Shown piece after piece: positions 8,589 to 16,965 of a DNA stretch of 64,000 nt. The DNA comes from Bacillus pumilus (GTDB lineage: Bacteria > Bacillota > Bacilli > Bacillales > Bacillaceae): NCBI RefSeq assembly GCF_003431975.1, contig NZ_CP027116.1:1364001-1428000 (forward strand), in the 5' to 3' direction. Both the position numbers and the translations under genes were made by a program. The notes under the pieces were generated by a model, which worked only from the letters and a program-made list of their open reading frames with translations, was not told where the DNA came from and ran no database searches. Position 1 is the stretch's first letter, and each line of letters begins with the position of its first letter.

Positions 8589-10306
8589 TGCAACAACTGA
8601 AAGGAATCGGTGCTTCAGCAGGCGTTGCGATTGCAAAAGCATATCGTCTGGAAGAACCAGATTTAACAGTTCACCAAAAAGACATCAATGATCCAGAGAC
8701 AGAAGTGAAGCGTTTTGAAGAAGCAATTCATGTTTCTAAACAAGAACTTGAAGCAATTAAAGAACATGCGCTAAAAGAGCTTGGCCAAGACAAAGCAGAT
8801 ATCTTTTCTGCACACCTTCTTGTGTTAAGTGATCCAGAGCTGCTAAACCCAGTAAAGGATAAAATCAACTCTGATAAAGTAAATGCTGAATTTGCTTTAA
8901 AAGAAACAGCGACAATGTTTGTCACAATGTTCGAAGCAATGGACAATGAATACATGAAGGAACGTGCAGCGGATATTCGCGACGTAACTAAACGTGTAAC
9001 TGGACATTTGCTAGGCGTTGACATTCCGAATCCAAGCATGATTTCTGAAGAAGTCATCATCATTGCTGAAGATTTAACACCTTCCGATACAGCTCAGCTG
9101 AACAGACAATTTGTCAAAGGTTTTGCGACAGATATTGGCGGTCGTACTTCTCACTCAGCTATTATGGCAAGATCAATGGAGATTCCAGCCGTTGTTGGGA
9201 CAAAAGAAGCAACAAAAACGGTCAAAAACAATGATCTGATCATTGTTGATGGTATTAGCGGAGACGTCATCATTCAGCCTTCTGAAGATGAAGTGAAAGC
9301 GTATCAAAAAAAGCATGAAGACTACTTAGCTCAAAAAGCGGAATGGGCGAAACTTGTTGATCAGCCAACGGTCACAAAAGACGGCGTTCACGTAGAGCTA
9401 GCGGCAAATATCGGAACACCTGAAGATGTAAAAGGTGTACTTGAAAATGGCGGCGAAGCAGTTGGATTGTACCGTACTGAATTTTTATACATGGGCAGAG
9501 ATCAGCTTCCTACAGAAGAAGAGCAGTTCGATGCGTATAAAACCGTTTTAGAGAAAATGGAAGGGAAAGCAGTGGTTGTTCGCACACTAGATATTGGTGG
9601 CGATAAAGAACTTCCTTACTTGCAGCTTCCAAAAGAAATGAACCCGTTCCTTGGCTATAGAGCCATCCGCCTTTGCCTTGAAGAACAGGAGATTTTCAGA
9701 ACACAACTACGCGCCTTACTTCGTGCAAGTACATATGGAAACTTGAAAATCATGTTCCCTATGATCGCGACGTTATCAGAATTTAGACAAGCAAAAGCCA
9801 TTTTACTTGAAGAAAAAGAAGCATTGGTTGCCGCTGGCACAGTCGTTTCTGATTCCATTGAAATCGGAATGATGGTTGAAATTCCATCAACTGCTGTCAT
9901 CGCAGACCAATTTGCAAAAGAAGTTGATTTCTTCAGTATTGGAACGAATGACTTAATTCAATACACAATGGCTGCTGATCGAATGAACGAACGAGTGTCT
10001 TATCTTTATCAGCCTTACAATCCAGCAATTTTACGTCTAATTACGCTTGTCATTGAAGCAGCGCATAAAGAAGGTAAATGGGTTGGCATGTGCGGAGAGA
10101 TGGCTGGAGATGAAATCGCAATCCCTCTTCTACTTGGATTAGGATTAGACGAATTCTCAATGAGTGCAACATCTATTCTTCCAGCAAGAACACAGCTAAG
10201 CAAGCTTTCTAAGGAAGAAGCTGCATCATTTAAAGAACATATCTTATCACTTAGCACAACAGAAGAAGTCGTTGATTTCGTCAAGAAAACATTTCAACAG
10301 AACTAA
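8588..10306 (+). CDS. ptsI: PTS enzyme I
   Basis: The 572-residue phosphoenolpyruvate-protein phosphotransferase has the phosphorylated histidine H189 in [13 protein letters not shown] and the C-terminal PEP-binding barrel with [14 protein letters not shown] and GMCGEMAGD. It overlaps ptsH by one base (translational coupling) and no new ribosome binding site is needed. It is the first step of phosphate flow to both PtsG here and FruA at 57 kb. Confidence 0.97.
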   Translation: MQQLKGIGASAGVAIAKAYRLEEPDLTVHQKDINDPETEVKRFEEAIHVSKQELEAIKEHALKELGQDKADIFSAHLLVLSDPELLNPVKDKINSDKVNAEFALKETATMFVTMFEAMDNEYMKERAADIRDVTKRVTGHLLGVDIPNPSMISEEVIIIAEDLTPSDTAQLNRQFVKGFATDIGGRTSHSAIMARSMEIPAVVGTKEATKTVKNNDLIIVDGISGDVIIQPSEDEVKAYQKKHEDYLAQKAEWAKLVDQPTVTKDGVHVELAANIGTPEDVKGVLENGGEAVGLYRTEFLYMGRDQLPTEEEQFDAYKTVLEKMEGKAVVVRTLDIGGDKELPYLQLPKEMNPFLGYRAIRLCLEEQEIFRTQLRALLRASTYGNLKIMFPMIATLSEFRQAKAILLEEKEALVAAGTVVSDSIEIGMMVEIPSTAVIADQFAKEVDFFSIGTNDLIQYTMAADRMNERVSYLYQPYNPAILRLITLVIEAAHKEGKWVGMCGEMAGDEIAIPLLLGLGLDEFSMSATSILPARTQLSKLSKEEAASFKEHILSLSTTEEVVDFVKKTFQQN

Positions 10307-10316
10307 GTGATTCTAA

Positions 10317-10346
10317 ACCAGACAGGAAAACCTGTCTGGTTTTTTT
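10317..10346 (+). terminator. Terminator of the ptsGHI operon
   Basis: AACCAGACAGG pairs with CCTGTCTGGTT around AAAA, followed by seven T. Confidence 0.92.
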
Positions 10347-10421
10347 GTCGAATTTTATCATATTAGGTCATATCCGGCGGAGAGAAGGGCACCCTATAAT
10401 TAAAAAATGGAGGTGACCAGA

Positions 10422-10649
10422 TTGCCTTTCTCAGACTATAAACCGGGTGATCAAGTATATGTGATTTATCGAAATCCACATGCAGCAAACGTAGCACAAA
10501 TCAAAGAAGCAGAAATCGTTTCACATCCTTATAATGAAGAAGAGCTTGCCCTATTTTTACTGGAAACGTATCATCCTCTAGCCCCTGATGATGCGGTCTT
10601 TCCGACATATGAAGAAGCAGAAGCTCTTTATCAAGATTTGTTTGAATAA
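10422..10649 (+). CDS. splA: Transcriptional regulator SplA of the spore photoproduct lyase operon
   Basis: This 75-residue protein matches the TRAP-like SplA family (YVIYRNPHAANVAQ, ETYHPLAPDDAVF). The upstream ATG at 10407 lies inside the Shine-Dalgarno GGAGGTG, so TTG at 10422, 7-8 nt after it, is the likely start. In B. subtilis SplA reduces splB expression. The operon belongs to the forespore (sigma-G) programme there; TATAAT at 10395-10400 is a possible -10, but a clear sigma-G site is not visible. Confidence 0.85.
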   Translation: MPFSDYKPGDQVYVIYRNPHAANVAQIKEAEIVSHPYNEEELALFLLETYHPLAPDDAVFPTYEEAEALYQDLFE

Positions 10650-10731
10650 GGGAGATTTTAGAAAGGATAAAAGCCATCCAGCACGGTTAAAGTAACGGTA
10701 TGAAAACCTTTAAGGTAAGGATGTGCTAAAT

Positions 10732-11760
10732 ATGATCAAACCTTTTGTCCCCCAGCTTGTGTATATTGAACCACGGGCGCTAGAATACCCGTTAGGACAA
10801 GAGCTGAAGGAAAAGTTCGAGGGTATGGGTATTGAAATAAGAGAAACGACTTCACATAACCAAGTAAGAAATATTCCGGGTAAAAATGACCTGCAAAAGT
10901 ACCGTAATGCAAAATCAACGCTTGTCATTGGTGTGAGGAAAACGTTGAAGTTTGATACGTCTAAACCATCTGCAGAGTATGCGATCCCATTTGCGACAGG
11001 CTGTATGGGTCATTGCCACTATTGCTATTTGCAAACGACGATGGGAAGTAAGCCTTACATTCGAACGTACGTCAATGTTGAAGAAATATTGGATCAAGCG
11101 GAGCAGTACATGAACGAGCGGGCACCGGACATCACAAGATTTGAAGCTTCGTGTACGTCAGACATCGTCGGAATCGACCATTTGACACATACACTAAAGC
11201 GAGCGATTGAATACTTCGGTCAAACCGATCTAGGGAAGCTTCGCTTTGTGACCAAATTTCATCATGTCGATCACTTATTAGATGCAAAACATAATGGGCG
11301 GACCAGATTCCGCTTTAGTATCAATGCGGATTATGTCATTAAATATTTTGAACCTGGCACATCACCGCTAGATCAGCGGATTGAAGCAGCTGTTAAGGTT
11401 GCAAAAGCTGGCTATCCTCTTGGCTTTATTATTGCCCCGATTTACATTCACGAAGGATGGCAGGAAGGATATAAAGTTCTTTTTGAAAAGCTTGATGCAG
11501 CCCTTCCTAAAGATGTGAGGCACGATATCACCTTCGAAATGATCCAGCATCGTTTTACAAAACCAGCGAAGCGTGTGATCCAAAAAAACTATCCGAAATC
11601 AAAATTAGAATTAGATGAAGAAAAAAGAAGATACAAGTGGGGTAGATATGGGATTGGGAAATATATCTACCAAAAAGATGAGGAACAAGAACTAAGAGAG
11701 ACGTTAGAATCATATATCGATCAGTACTTTCCGAATGCAAAAATTGAATATTTTACGTAA
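10732..11760 (+). CDS. splB: Spore photoproduct lyase SplB (radical SAM)
   Basis: The 342-residue protein carries the radical-SAM cluster motif CMGHCHYC (C91, C95, C98) and the conserved hydrogen-donor cysteine C141 in SCTSDI. It repairs the spore photoproduct, a thymine dimer formed by UV in dormant spores, during germination. ATG at 10732 gives the same length as the B. subtilis enzyme; an in-frame GTG at 10723 is too close to AAGG. It is in an operon with splA, 82 bp downstream of its stop. Confidence 0.96.
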   Translation: MIKPFVPQLVYIEPRALEYPLGQELKEKFEGMGIEIRETTSHNQVRNIPGKNDLQKYRNAKSTLVIGVRKTLKFDTSKPSAEYAIPFATGCMGHCHYCYLQTTMGSKPYIRTYVNVEEILDQAEQYMNERAPDITRFEASCTSDIVGIDHLTHTLKRAIEYFGQTDLGKLRFVTKFHHVDHLLDAKHNGRTRFRFSINADYVIKYFEPGTSPLDQRIEAAVKVAKAGYPLGFIIAPIYIHEGWQEGYKVLFEKLDAALPKDVRHDITFEMIQHRFTKPAKRVIQKNYPKSKLELDEEKRRYKWGRYGIGKYIYQKDEEQELRETLESYIDQYFPNAKIEYFT

Positions 11761-11761
11761 A

Positions 11762-11786
11762 GCAAGCCTTTATGGCTTGTTTTTCT
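11762..11786 (+). terminator. Terminator of splAB
   Basis: GCAAGCC pairs with GGCTTGT around TTTAT, followed by T-rich sequence. The stem is short. Confidence 0.7.
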
Positions 11787-11808
11787 ATTTAAATTTTCTC
11801 ACAACTAT

Positions 11809-11835
11809 TGAATGCGGTATCAATTATGCCGATAT
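11809..11835 (+). promoter_or_regulatory. Sigma-D promoter of mcpC
   Basis: The -10 element is a perfect GCCGATAT (11828-11835), and TGAA lies exactly 15 bp upstream in place of TAAA. This is the flagellar/chemotaxis sigma-D pattern, also found before cheV at 25946. Confidence 0.8.
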
Positions 11836-11876
11836 ATAAAACAAGGTATGAAAGTAGGATATAGGGGTGTGAAGAG

Positions 11877-13838
11877 ATGTTTAAGAAACTTCAAGTAAGA
11901 ATAGCTGTTTTCATCTCAGTTATTTTAATTTTAACCGTTGTGGCAGTTCAAGTGGGTTCCAACATGGTATTAACACCACTGATTGAACGAGATGCAAAAA
12001 CGACCGCCGCAGCAACTGCAGAAAGCCTGAAAGACATTATTACAGAAAAGCTTGATAATTACGGCAATACCATTAACAAATTGGCAACAGATAAAATAAC
12101 TGAAGAATTTGCGCAAAAACAAACAAAGCAAACACTGGATTTTGAAAAAAGTGCAATAAAAAACTTACAGGAACAGGATAAACTCATTTCGTTTGCTTAT
12201 ATTGGAACAACTGATGGCAAAATGCTCGGCTTCCCAGAGTTCGATCTTGGCGAAGGGTATGATCCATCTATACAAGGCTGGTTTAAACAAGCAGCCGAAA
12301 AGCCTGATCAGGTTGTTTGGACAGATCCGTATGTTGATGAAGCAACGAAAAAAGTGATTGTCTCAGCCACGAAGGCGATTGTCAAAAATGGAAAGGTCGT
12401 TGGGGTTGCTGGACTTGATTTGAAGCTGTCCTCCATTCAGACCTATATAAATGAACAAGAGATTCCTTATAAAGGGACCGCTTTCTTAGTTGATGGCAAA
12501 GACACCATTTTGGCGCATCCAACAGAGCAAGGAAAAAACATATCAAAAGTTGCTTCGGTGAAAAAAGCAATCGACAATTCAGGTATTGATGACAGCAAAG
12601 AACTGACGGTCATATCTAAAATCAAAGAAGTCGATTGGACAGTTGGTGTCAGCTTTGAGAAAAAGAAACTGCTTTGGATCACAGAACAAATGAATCAAAC
12701 AAGCATCATTATATCCGTCATTGCCATTATTCTTGCAATGATTCTCAGCTTCTTATTGGCAAGAAGCATTACAACACCAATTAAGCGTCTAATAGAGTAT
12801 GTGCGTAAGGTGGCAGAAGGTGATTTAACCAGCTCACTTGAAACGAAATCTCAAGATGAGATCGGCTTCCTCACGAAGAGCTTTAATCAAATGACCGAGG
12901 GGATTAAAGAGTTAATTGAAAAAGTAAAAGGGGCTTCAGACCAAGTCGTGACATCAACAGAGGAAGTCACACAAATTTCAAATGAAACCCTGCTGTCGAG
13001 CGAACAGATTGCAACGGCCATTCAAGAGGTGGCAACAGGTGCGTCTAAGCAAGCATCAGAAGCAGAAACGATTAATGAGAAATCAGAGCATTTATATGAA
13101 AAAGTACGTCATATGGGTGAGCTTGCCTCACAAATGCAAGCCAACTCAAAATCATCTGAAGATGCAGGTTATAGAGGGCTCGATGCCCTAGGTACGCTCG
13201 TTCAAAAATCAACACAAGCGAACGAAGAATCGAAGAAAGTAGAGCAAATGCTACTTGACCTCGAGCATAAAACAAAAAATATTGAAAACGTTGTGACCGC
13301 CATCTCTGCTATATCTGATCAAACGAATTTACTTGCACTGAATGCAAGCATTGAAGCAGCGAGAGCCGGAGAAAGCGGACGAGGATTTGCTGTTGTTGCA
13401 GAAGAAGTCAGAAAGCTTGCTGAACAATCTGCGCAATCAACAAAACATATTAGTGAAACCGTCAAACTTATTCAAGATGAATCGAAGAAGGCGGCTGAAG
13501 CGATGACAGCAGCAAGTAAGATGAATGAGGAACAAGGCGACGCCATTAATGCAACAGGCGAGGCACTGAGCAGTATCACAATGGAAATGCAAGCACTTGT
13601 CGGCTCAATTGACAACATTCATACACAGATCAATGAAATGACAGACGAACAGCAGAAAATGAATGACTCCATTCAAAGCATTGCTGCGATCTCAGAAGAA
13701 TCTGCGGCTTCTGCTGAGGAAGTACATGCGTCTACAGATGAACAAGTTCAAGCATTAGAAAGAACGAAAACCTCGACTGAAATGCTCAACGAATCAAGTC
13801 AGGCATTACGTCAGGCGGTTGATCGGTTTAAACTGTAA
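11877..13838 (+). CDS. mcpC: Methyl-accepting chemotaxis protein McpC
   Basis: The 653-residue receptor has an N-terminal membrane helix (about 8-30), an extracellular double-Cache-type sensor (about 40-270), a second membrane helix (about 280-300), a HAMP domain, and a long coiled-coil signalling domain. The hairpin tip is intact ([20 protein letters not shown]). In B. subtilis McpC mediates taxis to amino acids and links to PTS sugars. The ribosome binding site is weak (GTGAAGAG). The upstream sigma-D promoter places it in the motility regulon. Confidence 0.9.
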   Translation: MFKKLQVRIAVFISVILILTVVAVQVGSNMVLTPLIERDAKTTAAATAESLKDIITEKLDNYGNTINKLATDKITEEFAQKQTKQTLDFEKSAIKNLQEQDKLISFAYIGTTDGKMLGFPEFDLGEGYDPSIQGWFKQAAEKPDQVVWTDPYVDEATKKVIVSATKAIVKNGKVVGVAGLDLKLSSIQTYINEQEIPYKGTAFLVDGKDTILAHPTEQGKNISKVASVKKAIDNSGIDDSKELTVISKIKEVDWTVGVSFEKKKLLWITEQMNQTSIIISVIAIILAMILSFLLARSITTPIKRLIEYVRKVAEGDLTSSLETKSQDEIGFLTKSFNQMTEGIKELIEKVKGASDQVVTSTEEVTQISNETLLSSEQIATAIQEVATGASKQASEAETINEKSEHLYEKVRHMGELASQMQANSKSSEDAGYRGLDALGTLVQKSTQANEESKKVEQMLLDLEHKTKNIENVVTAISAISDQTNLLALNASIEAARAGESGRGFAVVAEEVRKLAEQSAQSTKHISETVKLIQDESKKAAEAMTAASKMNEEQGDAINATGEALSSITMEMQALVGSIDNIHTQINEMTDEQQKMNDSIQSIAAISEESAASAEEVHASTDEQVQALERTKTSTEMLNESSQALRQAVDRFKL

Positions 13839-13850
13839 TCAAGCGGAAAG

Positions 13851-13880
13851 GAACCTTGCGACGTGAGCAAGGTTCTTTTT
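13851..13880 (+). terminator. Terminator of mcpC
   Basis: GAACCTTGC pairs with GCAAGGTTC around GACGTGA, followed by five T. Confidence 0.9.
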
Positions 13881-13913
13881 GTATGATAAAATAAGAGCAG
13901 TGGAGGTGTTGAC

Positions 13914-14698
13914 ATGAATGTCAATCTATCTGGAAAAAAGCCTTGGTCGCTGCAAGCAGTCAAGGTATTGGAAAAGCCATTGCCTTTGCCCTAGCAAAAG
14001 AGGGAGCAGATGTGATGCTTTCAGGAAGGCATGAACACACGCTGGAAGAAACGGTTAAAGAATTATCGCCGCTTGTAAAAGGGAAGCTGACTTATCAAGT
14101 ATGTGATGTGTCTGACGAAGAGCAAATCAAGGCGCTGGTTCAAGCGGCAGCTGGTGACGAGAAGTGCCTAGACATTCTTGTGAACAATACAGGTGGGCCT
14201 AAAACAGGGACGCTTGAATCCTTAACAGATGAAGACTGGTTGGAATCATTTCAGCTTCATTTACTCAGCTACATTCGATTATTAAAAGAGGCATTGCCTT
14301 ATTTGAAAAAACACGGCGCACGTGTGTTAAACATTGCGTCTATGTCAGTGAAAGAACCGATCCCGGGCTTGATGCTGTCAAATACATTTAGACCAGCCAT
14401 TGCCGGCTGGACAAAAACAGTCGCTCAGGAGCTTGCAAAGGATGGTATTTTAATCAATACCTTAGCTCCAGGGAAAATTGAAACAGAGCGCGTCAAACAG
14501 CTGGATAAGCACCGCGCACAGGCAGAGAAACAAACGGCTCAAGAAATCAAAGCACAGGCTGAACGTGCGATTCCGCTTGGGCGTTACGGACAGCCAGAGG
14601 AATTTGCGACATATGCAGCTTTTCTTTTATCTGAAGCCAATACATATATGACAGGTCAAACACTCATCATTGATGGTGGATTGACAAAGTCTCTTTAA
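13914..14698 (+). CDS. FabG-like SDR family protein with an apparent 5' frameshift
   Basis: The main open frame (from TTG at 13943) encodes 251 residues of a Rossmann-fold SDR, but it begins in the middle of the nucleotide-binding motif and has no ribosome binding site. A strong site (GGAGGTG, 13902-13908) and ATG at 13914 start the missing N terminus MNVNLSGKK in another frame. The two join by a -1 shift at A AAA AAG (13934-13940), giving GKKALVAASSQGIGKA. A seventh A would also restore the frame. The usual catalytic YxxxK is replaced by S-x-x-x-R in LMLSNTFRPA, and NNTGGP replaces NNAG, features of a FabG-like subgroup lacking the canonical tetrad. The enzyme's substrate is unknown. It precedes ykwC by 10 bp and is probably cotranscribed. 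Confidence 0.75.
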
Positions 14699-14708
14699 GG
14701 AGGAACAA

Positions 14709-15584
14709 ATGATGACACAAATCAAAACAGTTGGTTTTATTGGGATTGGTGTAATGGGTCATAGTATGGCAGGACATTTAATGGATGCCGGATATGAAGT
14801 TCTCGTTTATACAAGAACGAAAGAGAAAGCAGATGCACTCATTCAAAAAGGCGCATCATGGAAGCCGGCAGTGAAAGACATTGCAGAACATGCCGATGCT
14901 GTTATTACAATGGTAGGTTATCCATCAGATGTAGAAGAAGTTTATTTAGGTGAAGAAGGGCTTGTGGCTCATGCTACTCCTGGTACTTATCTCATTGATA
15001 TGACCACATCGAAGCCTCAGCTGGCAAAAGAAATTGAAATGAAAGCGAAAGAAAAAGGGTTGTTTGCATTAGATGCACCAGTATCTGGCGGCGATGTAGG
15101 AGCAAAAAATGGAACGCTTGCCATTATGATTGGCGGTGAAAAATCAGCGTATGAAGCGTGTCTGCCTCTATTTGAGCAAATGGGCGAAAACATTCAATAT
15201 CAAGGGCCTGCAGGAAGCGGCCAGCATACCAAAATGTGTAACCAAATTGCGATCGCAGCAGGTATGGTAGGTGTTGCAGAGGCCATGGCTTATGCCGAAA
15301 AATCAGGACTTGATCCAGAGCACGTGCTCAAAAGCATTACAACAGGCGCGGCAGGAAGCTGGTCCTTGTCAAACCTTGCACCAAGAATGCTGAAAGGCGA
15401 TTTTGAGCCAGGGTTCTATGTGAAGCATTTTATCAAGGATATGGGCATTGCACTTGAGGAAGCAGAGCTCATGGGAGAAGAGATGCCAGGGCTCTCACTT
15501 GCGAAGTCACTTTATGAGAAGCTGAGTGAACAGGGAGAAGAAAACAGCGGCACACAAAGTATATATAAATTATGGGTGAAATAA
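14709..15584 (+). CDS. ykwC: 3-hydroxyisobutyrate dehydrogenase family protein YkwC
   Basis: The 291-residue beta-hydroxyacid dehydrogenase has an N-terminal NAD(P) motif (GFIGIGVMG), the substrate motif DAPVSGGDVGA, the catalytic lysine region GSGQHTKMCNQ, and an all-helical C-terminal domain. The ribosome binding site AAGGAGG overlaps the stop of the preceding SDR gene, indicating cotranscription. The natural substrate of YkwC is not established. Confidence 0.9.
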   Translation: MMTQIKTVGFIGIGVMGHSMAGHLMDAGYEVLVYTRTKEKADALIQKGASWKPAVKDIAEHADAVITMVGYPSDVEEVYLGEEGLVAHATPGTYLIDMTTSKPQLAKEIEMKAKEKGLFALDAPVSGGDVGAKNGTLAIMIGGEKSAYEACLPLFEQMGENIQYQGPAGSGQHTKMCNQIAIAAGMVGVAEAMAYAEKSGLDPEHVLKSITTGAAGSWSLSNLAPRMLKGDFEPGFYVKHFIKDMGIALEEAELMGEEMPGLSLAKSLYEKLSEQGEENSGTQSIYKLWVK

Positions 15585-15585
15585 A

Positions 15586-15616
15586 AAAAGCCTGTCCTAC
15601 TTAGGGACAGGCTTTC
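15586..15616 (+). terminator. Terminator of ykwC with truncated T-run
   Basis: AAAGCCTGTCC pairs with GGGACAGGCTTT. The T-run is cut to three by the start of the dispersed repeat at 15616. An almost identical hairpin with a full T-run lies at 15791-15821. Confidence 0.75.
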
Positions 15617-15736
15617 AGCGTGTAGACAAACCCTCGCATTCGTTGTCAGTCCTGCGCGCCGGTGCTCACGAATGTCAAATTCGCTCCGCGCCGGTGCTCG
15701 TCCTTCCTAGGGCTGCAAAGGTTTTCTATCACGCTG
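15616..15736 (-). repeat. Dispersed palindromic repeat, copy 2 (121 bp)
   Basis: The reverse complement of this segment aligns with 232-339. Its termini are inverted repeats: CAGCGTGTAGACAAACCC at the left end and GGTTTTCTATCACGCTG at the right. Inside, a GC-rich block (GGTGCTC next to GCGCCGG) occurs twice, and ACGAATG/CATTCGT can form an inner hairpin. It lies between the ykwC terminator and two further hairpins, in a convergent intergenic region. Confidence 0.85.
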
Positions 15737-15743
15737 AAAAGAA

Positions 15744-15782
15744 GACAAAGGGCTAAAATAAACATCATTTTAGCCCTTTGTC
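15744..15782 (-). terminator. Probable terminator of ykwD
   Basis: GACAAAGGGCTAAAAT pairs perfectly with ATTTTAGCCCTTTGTC around seven bases. On the minus strand it is followed by the T-rich TTCTTTTC, which suits ykwD transcripts. Confidence 0.65.
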
Positions 15783-15790
15783 AACAATCT

Positions 15791-15821
15791 AAAGCCTGTC
15801 CTATTTAAGGACAGGCTTTTT
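15791..15821 (+). terminator. Second copy of the ykwC-type terminator
   Basis: AAAGCCTGTCC pairs with GGACAGGCTTT, followed by a full T-run. It duplicates the hairpin at 15586-15616 with small changes in the loop, so the two copies flank the dispersed repeat and the hairpin at 15744. Confidence 0.8.
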
Positions 15822-15828
15822 AAATAAC

Positions 15829-16629
15829 TTATTTTCCGATGAATTGCTGCGTCCAGTAGTTACCAGATTTCACATAACCAACACCGATATGTGTATAGTT
15901 TTTGTTTAAGATGTTTGCTCTGTGGCCTTCACTGTTCATCCAAGCAGTTACCACTTCTTGAGGAGATCTTTGACCTTGGGCAATGTTTTCACCTGCTGTT
16001 TTGTAAGTGATCCCGAATTGCTTCATTTGATCAAATGGAGATCCGTAAGTTGGGCTTGTATGAGAGAAATAGTTTTTATCTTTCATATCTTGAGATTTTG
16101 CACGAGCAGATTTGCTTAGTTTAGAATCAACAGATAGTGCTTTTAATCCTTGCTTTGCACGCTCTTTGTTTGTAAGCTCAACGACTTCTTTTTCAAATGC
16201 ATTCAAGCTGCTGTCTGCTTTTGTTGCTGCTGTGTCTTTTTGGTCAGCTTTTGTGTTGTTATTGTTGCTTGTGTTTTGTTTTGCTGGTGTACTTGGTTTA
16301 GAAGCAGTAGGTTTTTTCACTGATTCTTGTTTTTGTTCATTTTTTGCTTTGTTTACTTCTTTCACCACTTTTGTGCCAGTAACAGGTTGACCGCTTTTGA
16401 TCAGCTTGTTTAATAGAGCTTCGATCTCTTTTTGATTTGCCTTGCTTAGCTTGTTTACATCTGAAGAGATATGTAATTTTGCAGCTAATGTATGAAGGTC
16501 AATGGTTTGATGCTGTACATGTATCACTTGTTTCAGGTTAAGCTCCTTCGCATCAGCCGAATGTCCTCCAGTGAACGTGATGAGTGCAGCAGCTGTTAGC
16601 GCTGAAAAAAAGAATGATTTCTTCTTCAT
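15829..16629 (-). CDS. ykwD: Secreted CAP/SCP-domain protein YkwD
   Basis: The 266-residue protein starts at ATG 16629 after AGGAGG; upstream in-frame codons lack a ribosome binding site. A signal peptide (KKK, hydrophobic core, cleavage near ADA-K at 27/28) is followed by a Lys/Thr/Asn/Gln-rich linker (about 85-145) and a C-terminal CAP domain (LTNKERAKQGLKAL, FSHTSPTYGSPFDQM, GENIAQGQ, HRANILNKNYTHIGVGYV). It is exported, probably cell-wall associated. Its biochemical role is unknown. Confidence 0.88.
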   Translation of the reverse strand: MKKKSFFFSALTAAALITFTGGHSADAKELNLKQVIHVQHQTIDLHTLAAKLHISSDVNKLSKANQKEIEALLNKLIKSGQPVTGTKVVKEVNKAKNEQKQESVKKPTASKPSTPAKQNTSNNNNTKADQKDTAATKADSSLNAFEKEVVELTNKERAKQGLKALSVDSKLSKSARAKSQDMKDKNYFSHTSPTYGSPFDQMKQFGITYKTAGENIAQGQRSPQEVVTAWMNSEGHRANILNKNYTHIGVGYVKSGNYWTQQFIGK

Positions 16630-16965
16630 ATTGTAACTCCTCCTAAAATCTTTGTTTTGTTTTCTCACAGAAAATCATAACATGGACTTTTTGTTATAAA
16701 CGTACCAGCATCCTCCATTGACAATGCCTGTTTGTCATTTTTGTTAAAGTCACAAAAAAACCCGCCTCATATCAAAGGATAGGGAATTCTTCCATTTAAT
16801 GAAAACGACATAAACATACCAATATTTTAAAGTGTTAGTATATTTTTTTTTAGAATAGGGATTGACAGCTTTTTTTCACTTGTTTCGCTGTAACAACTAT
16901 TACGAAAGTGTTACAATAATGAATGATAATTGTAAAAGATTGAAAGAATGAGAGGAGCTACATAA
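16630..16965. promoter_or_regulatory. Divergent intergenic region of ykwD and pbpH with an inverted repeat
   Basis: The 336-bp gap is AT-rich. TGTAACA (16889-16895) and TGTTACA (16909-16915) form a perfect 7-bp inverted repeat separated by 13 bp, and the right half overlaps a likely -10 (TACAAT, 16912-16917) of pbpH. It resembles a regulator site, but the half-sites are inverted rather than the direct repeat expected of WalR. I find no confident -35. Confidence 0.4.

Noticed and set aside
16889..16917. Possible WalR (YycF) site upstream of pbpH
   Set aside because: WalR sites are direct repeats TGTWAH-N5-TGTWAH; here the two halves are inverted and spaced differently.
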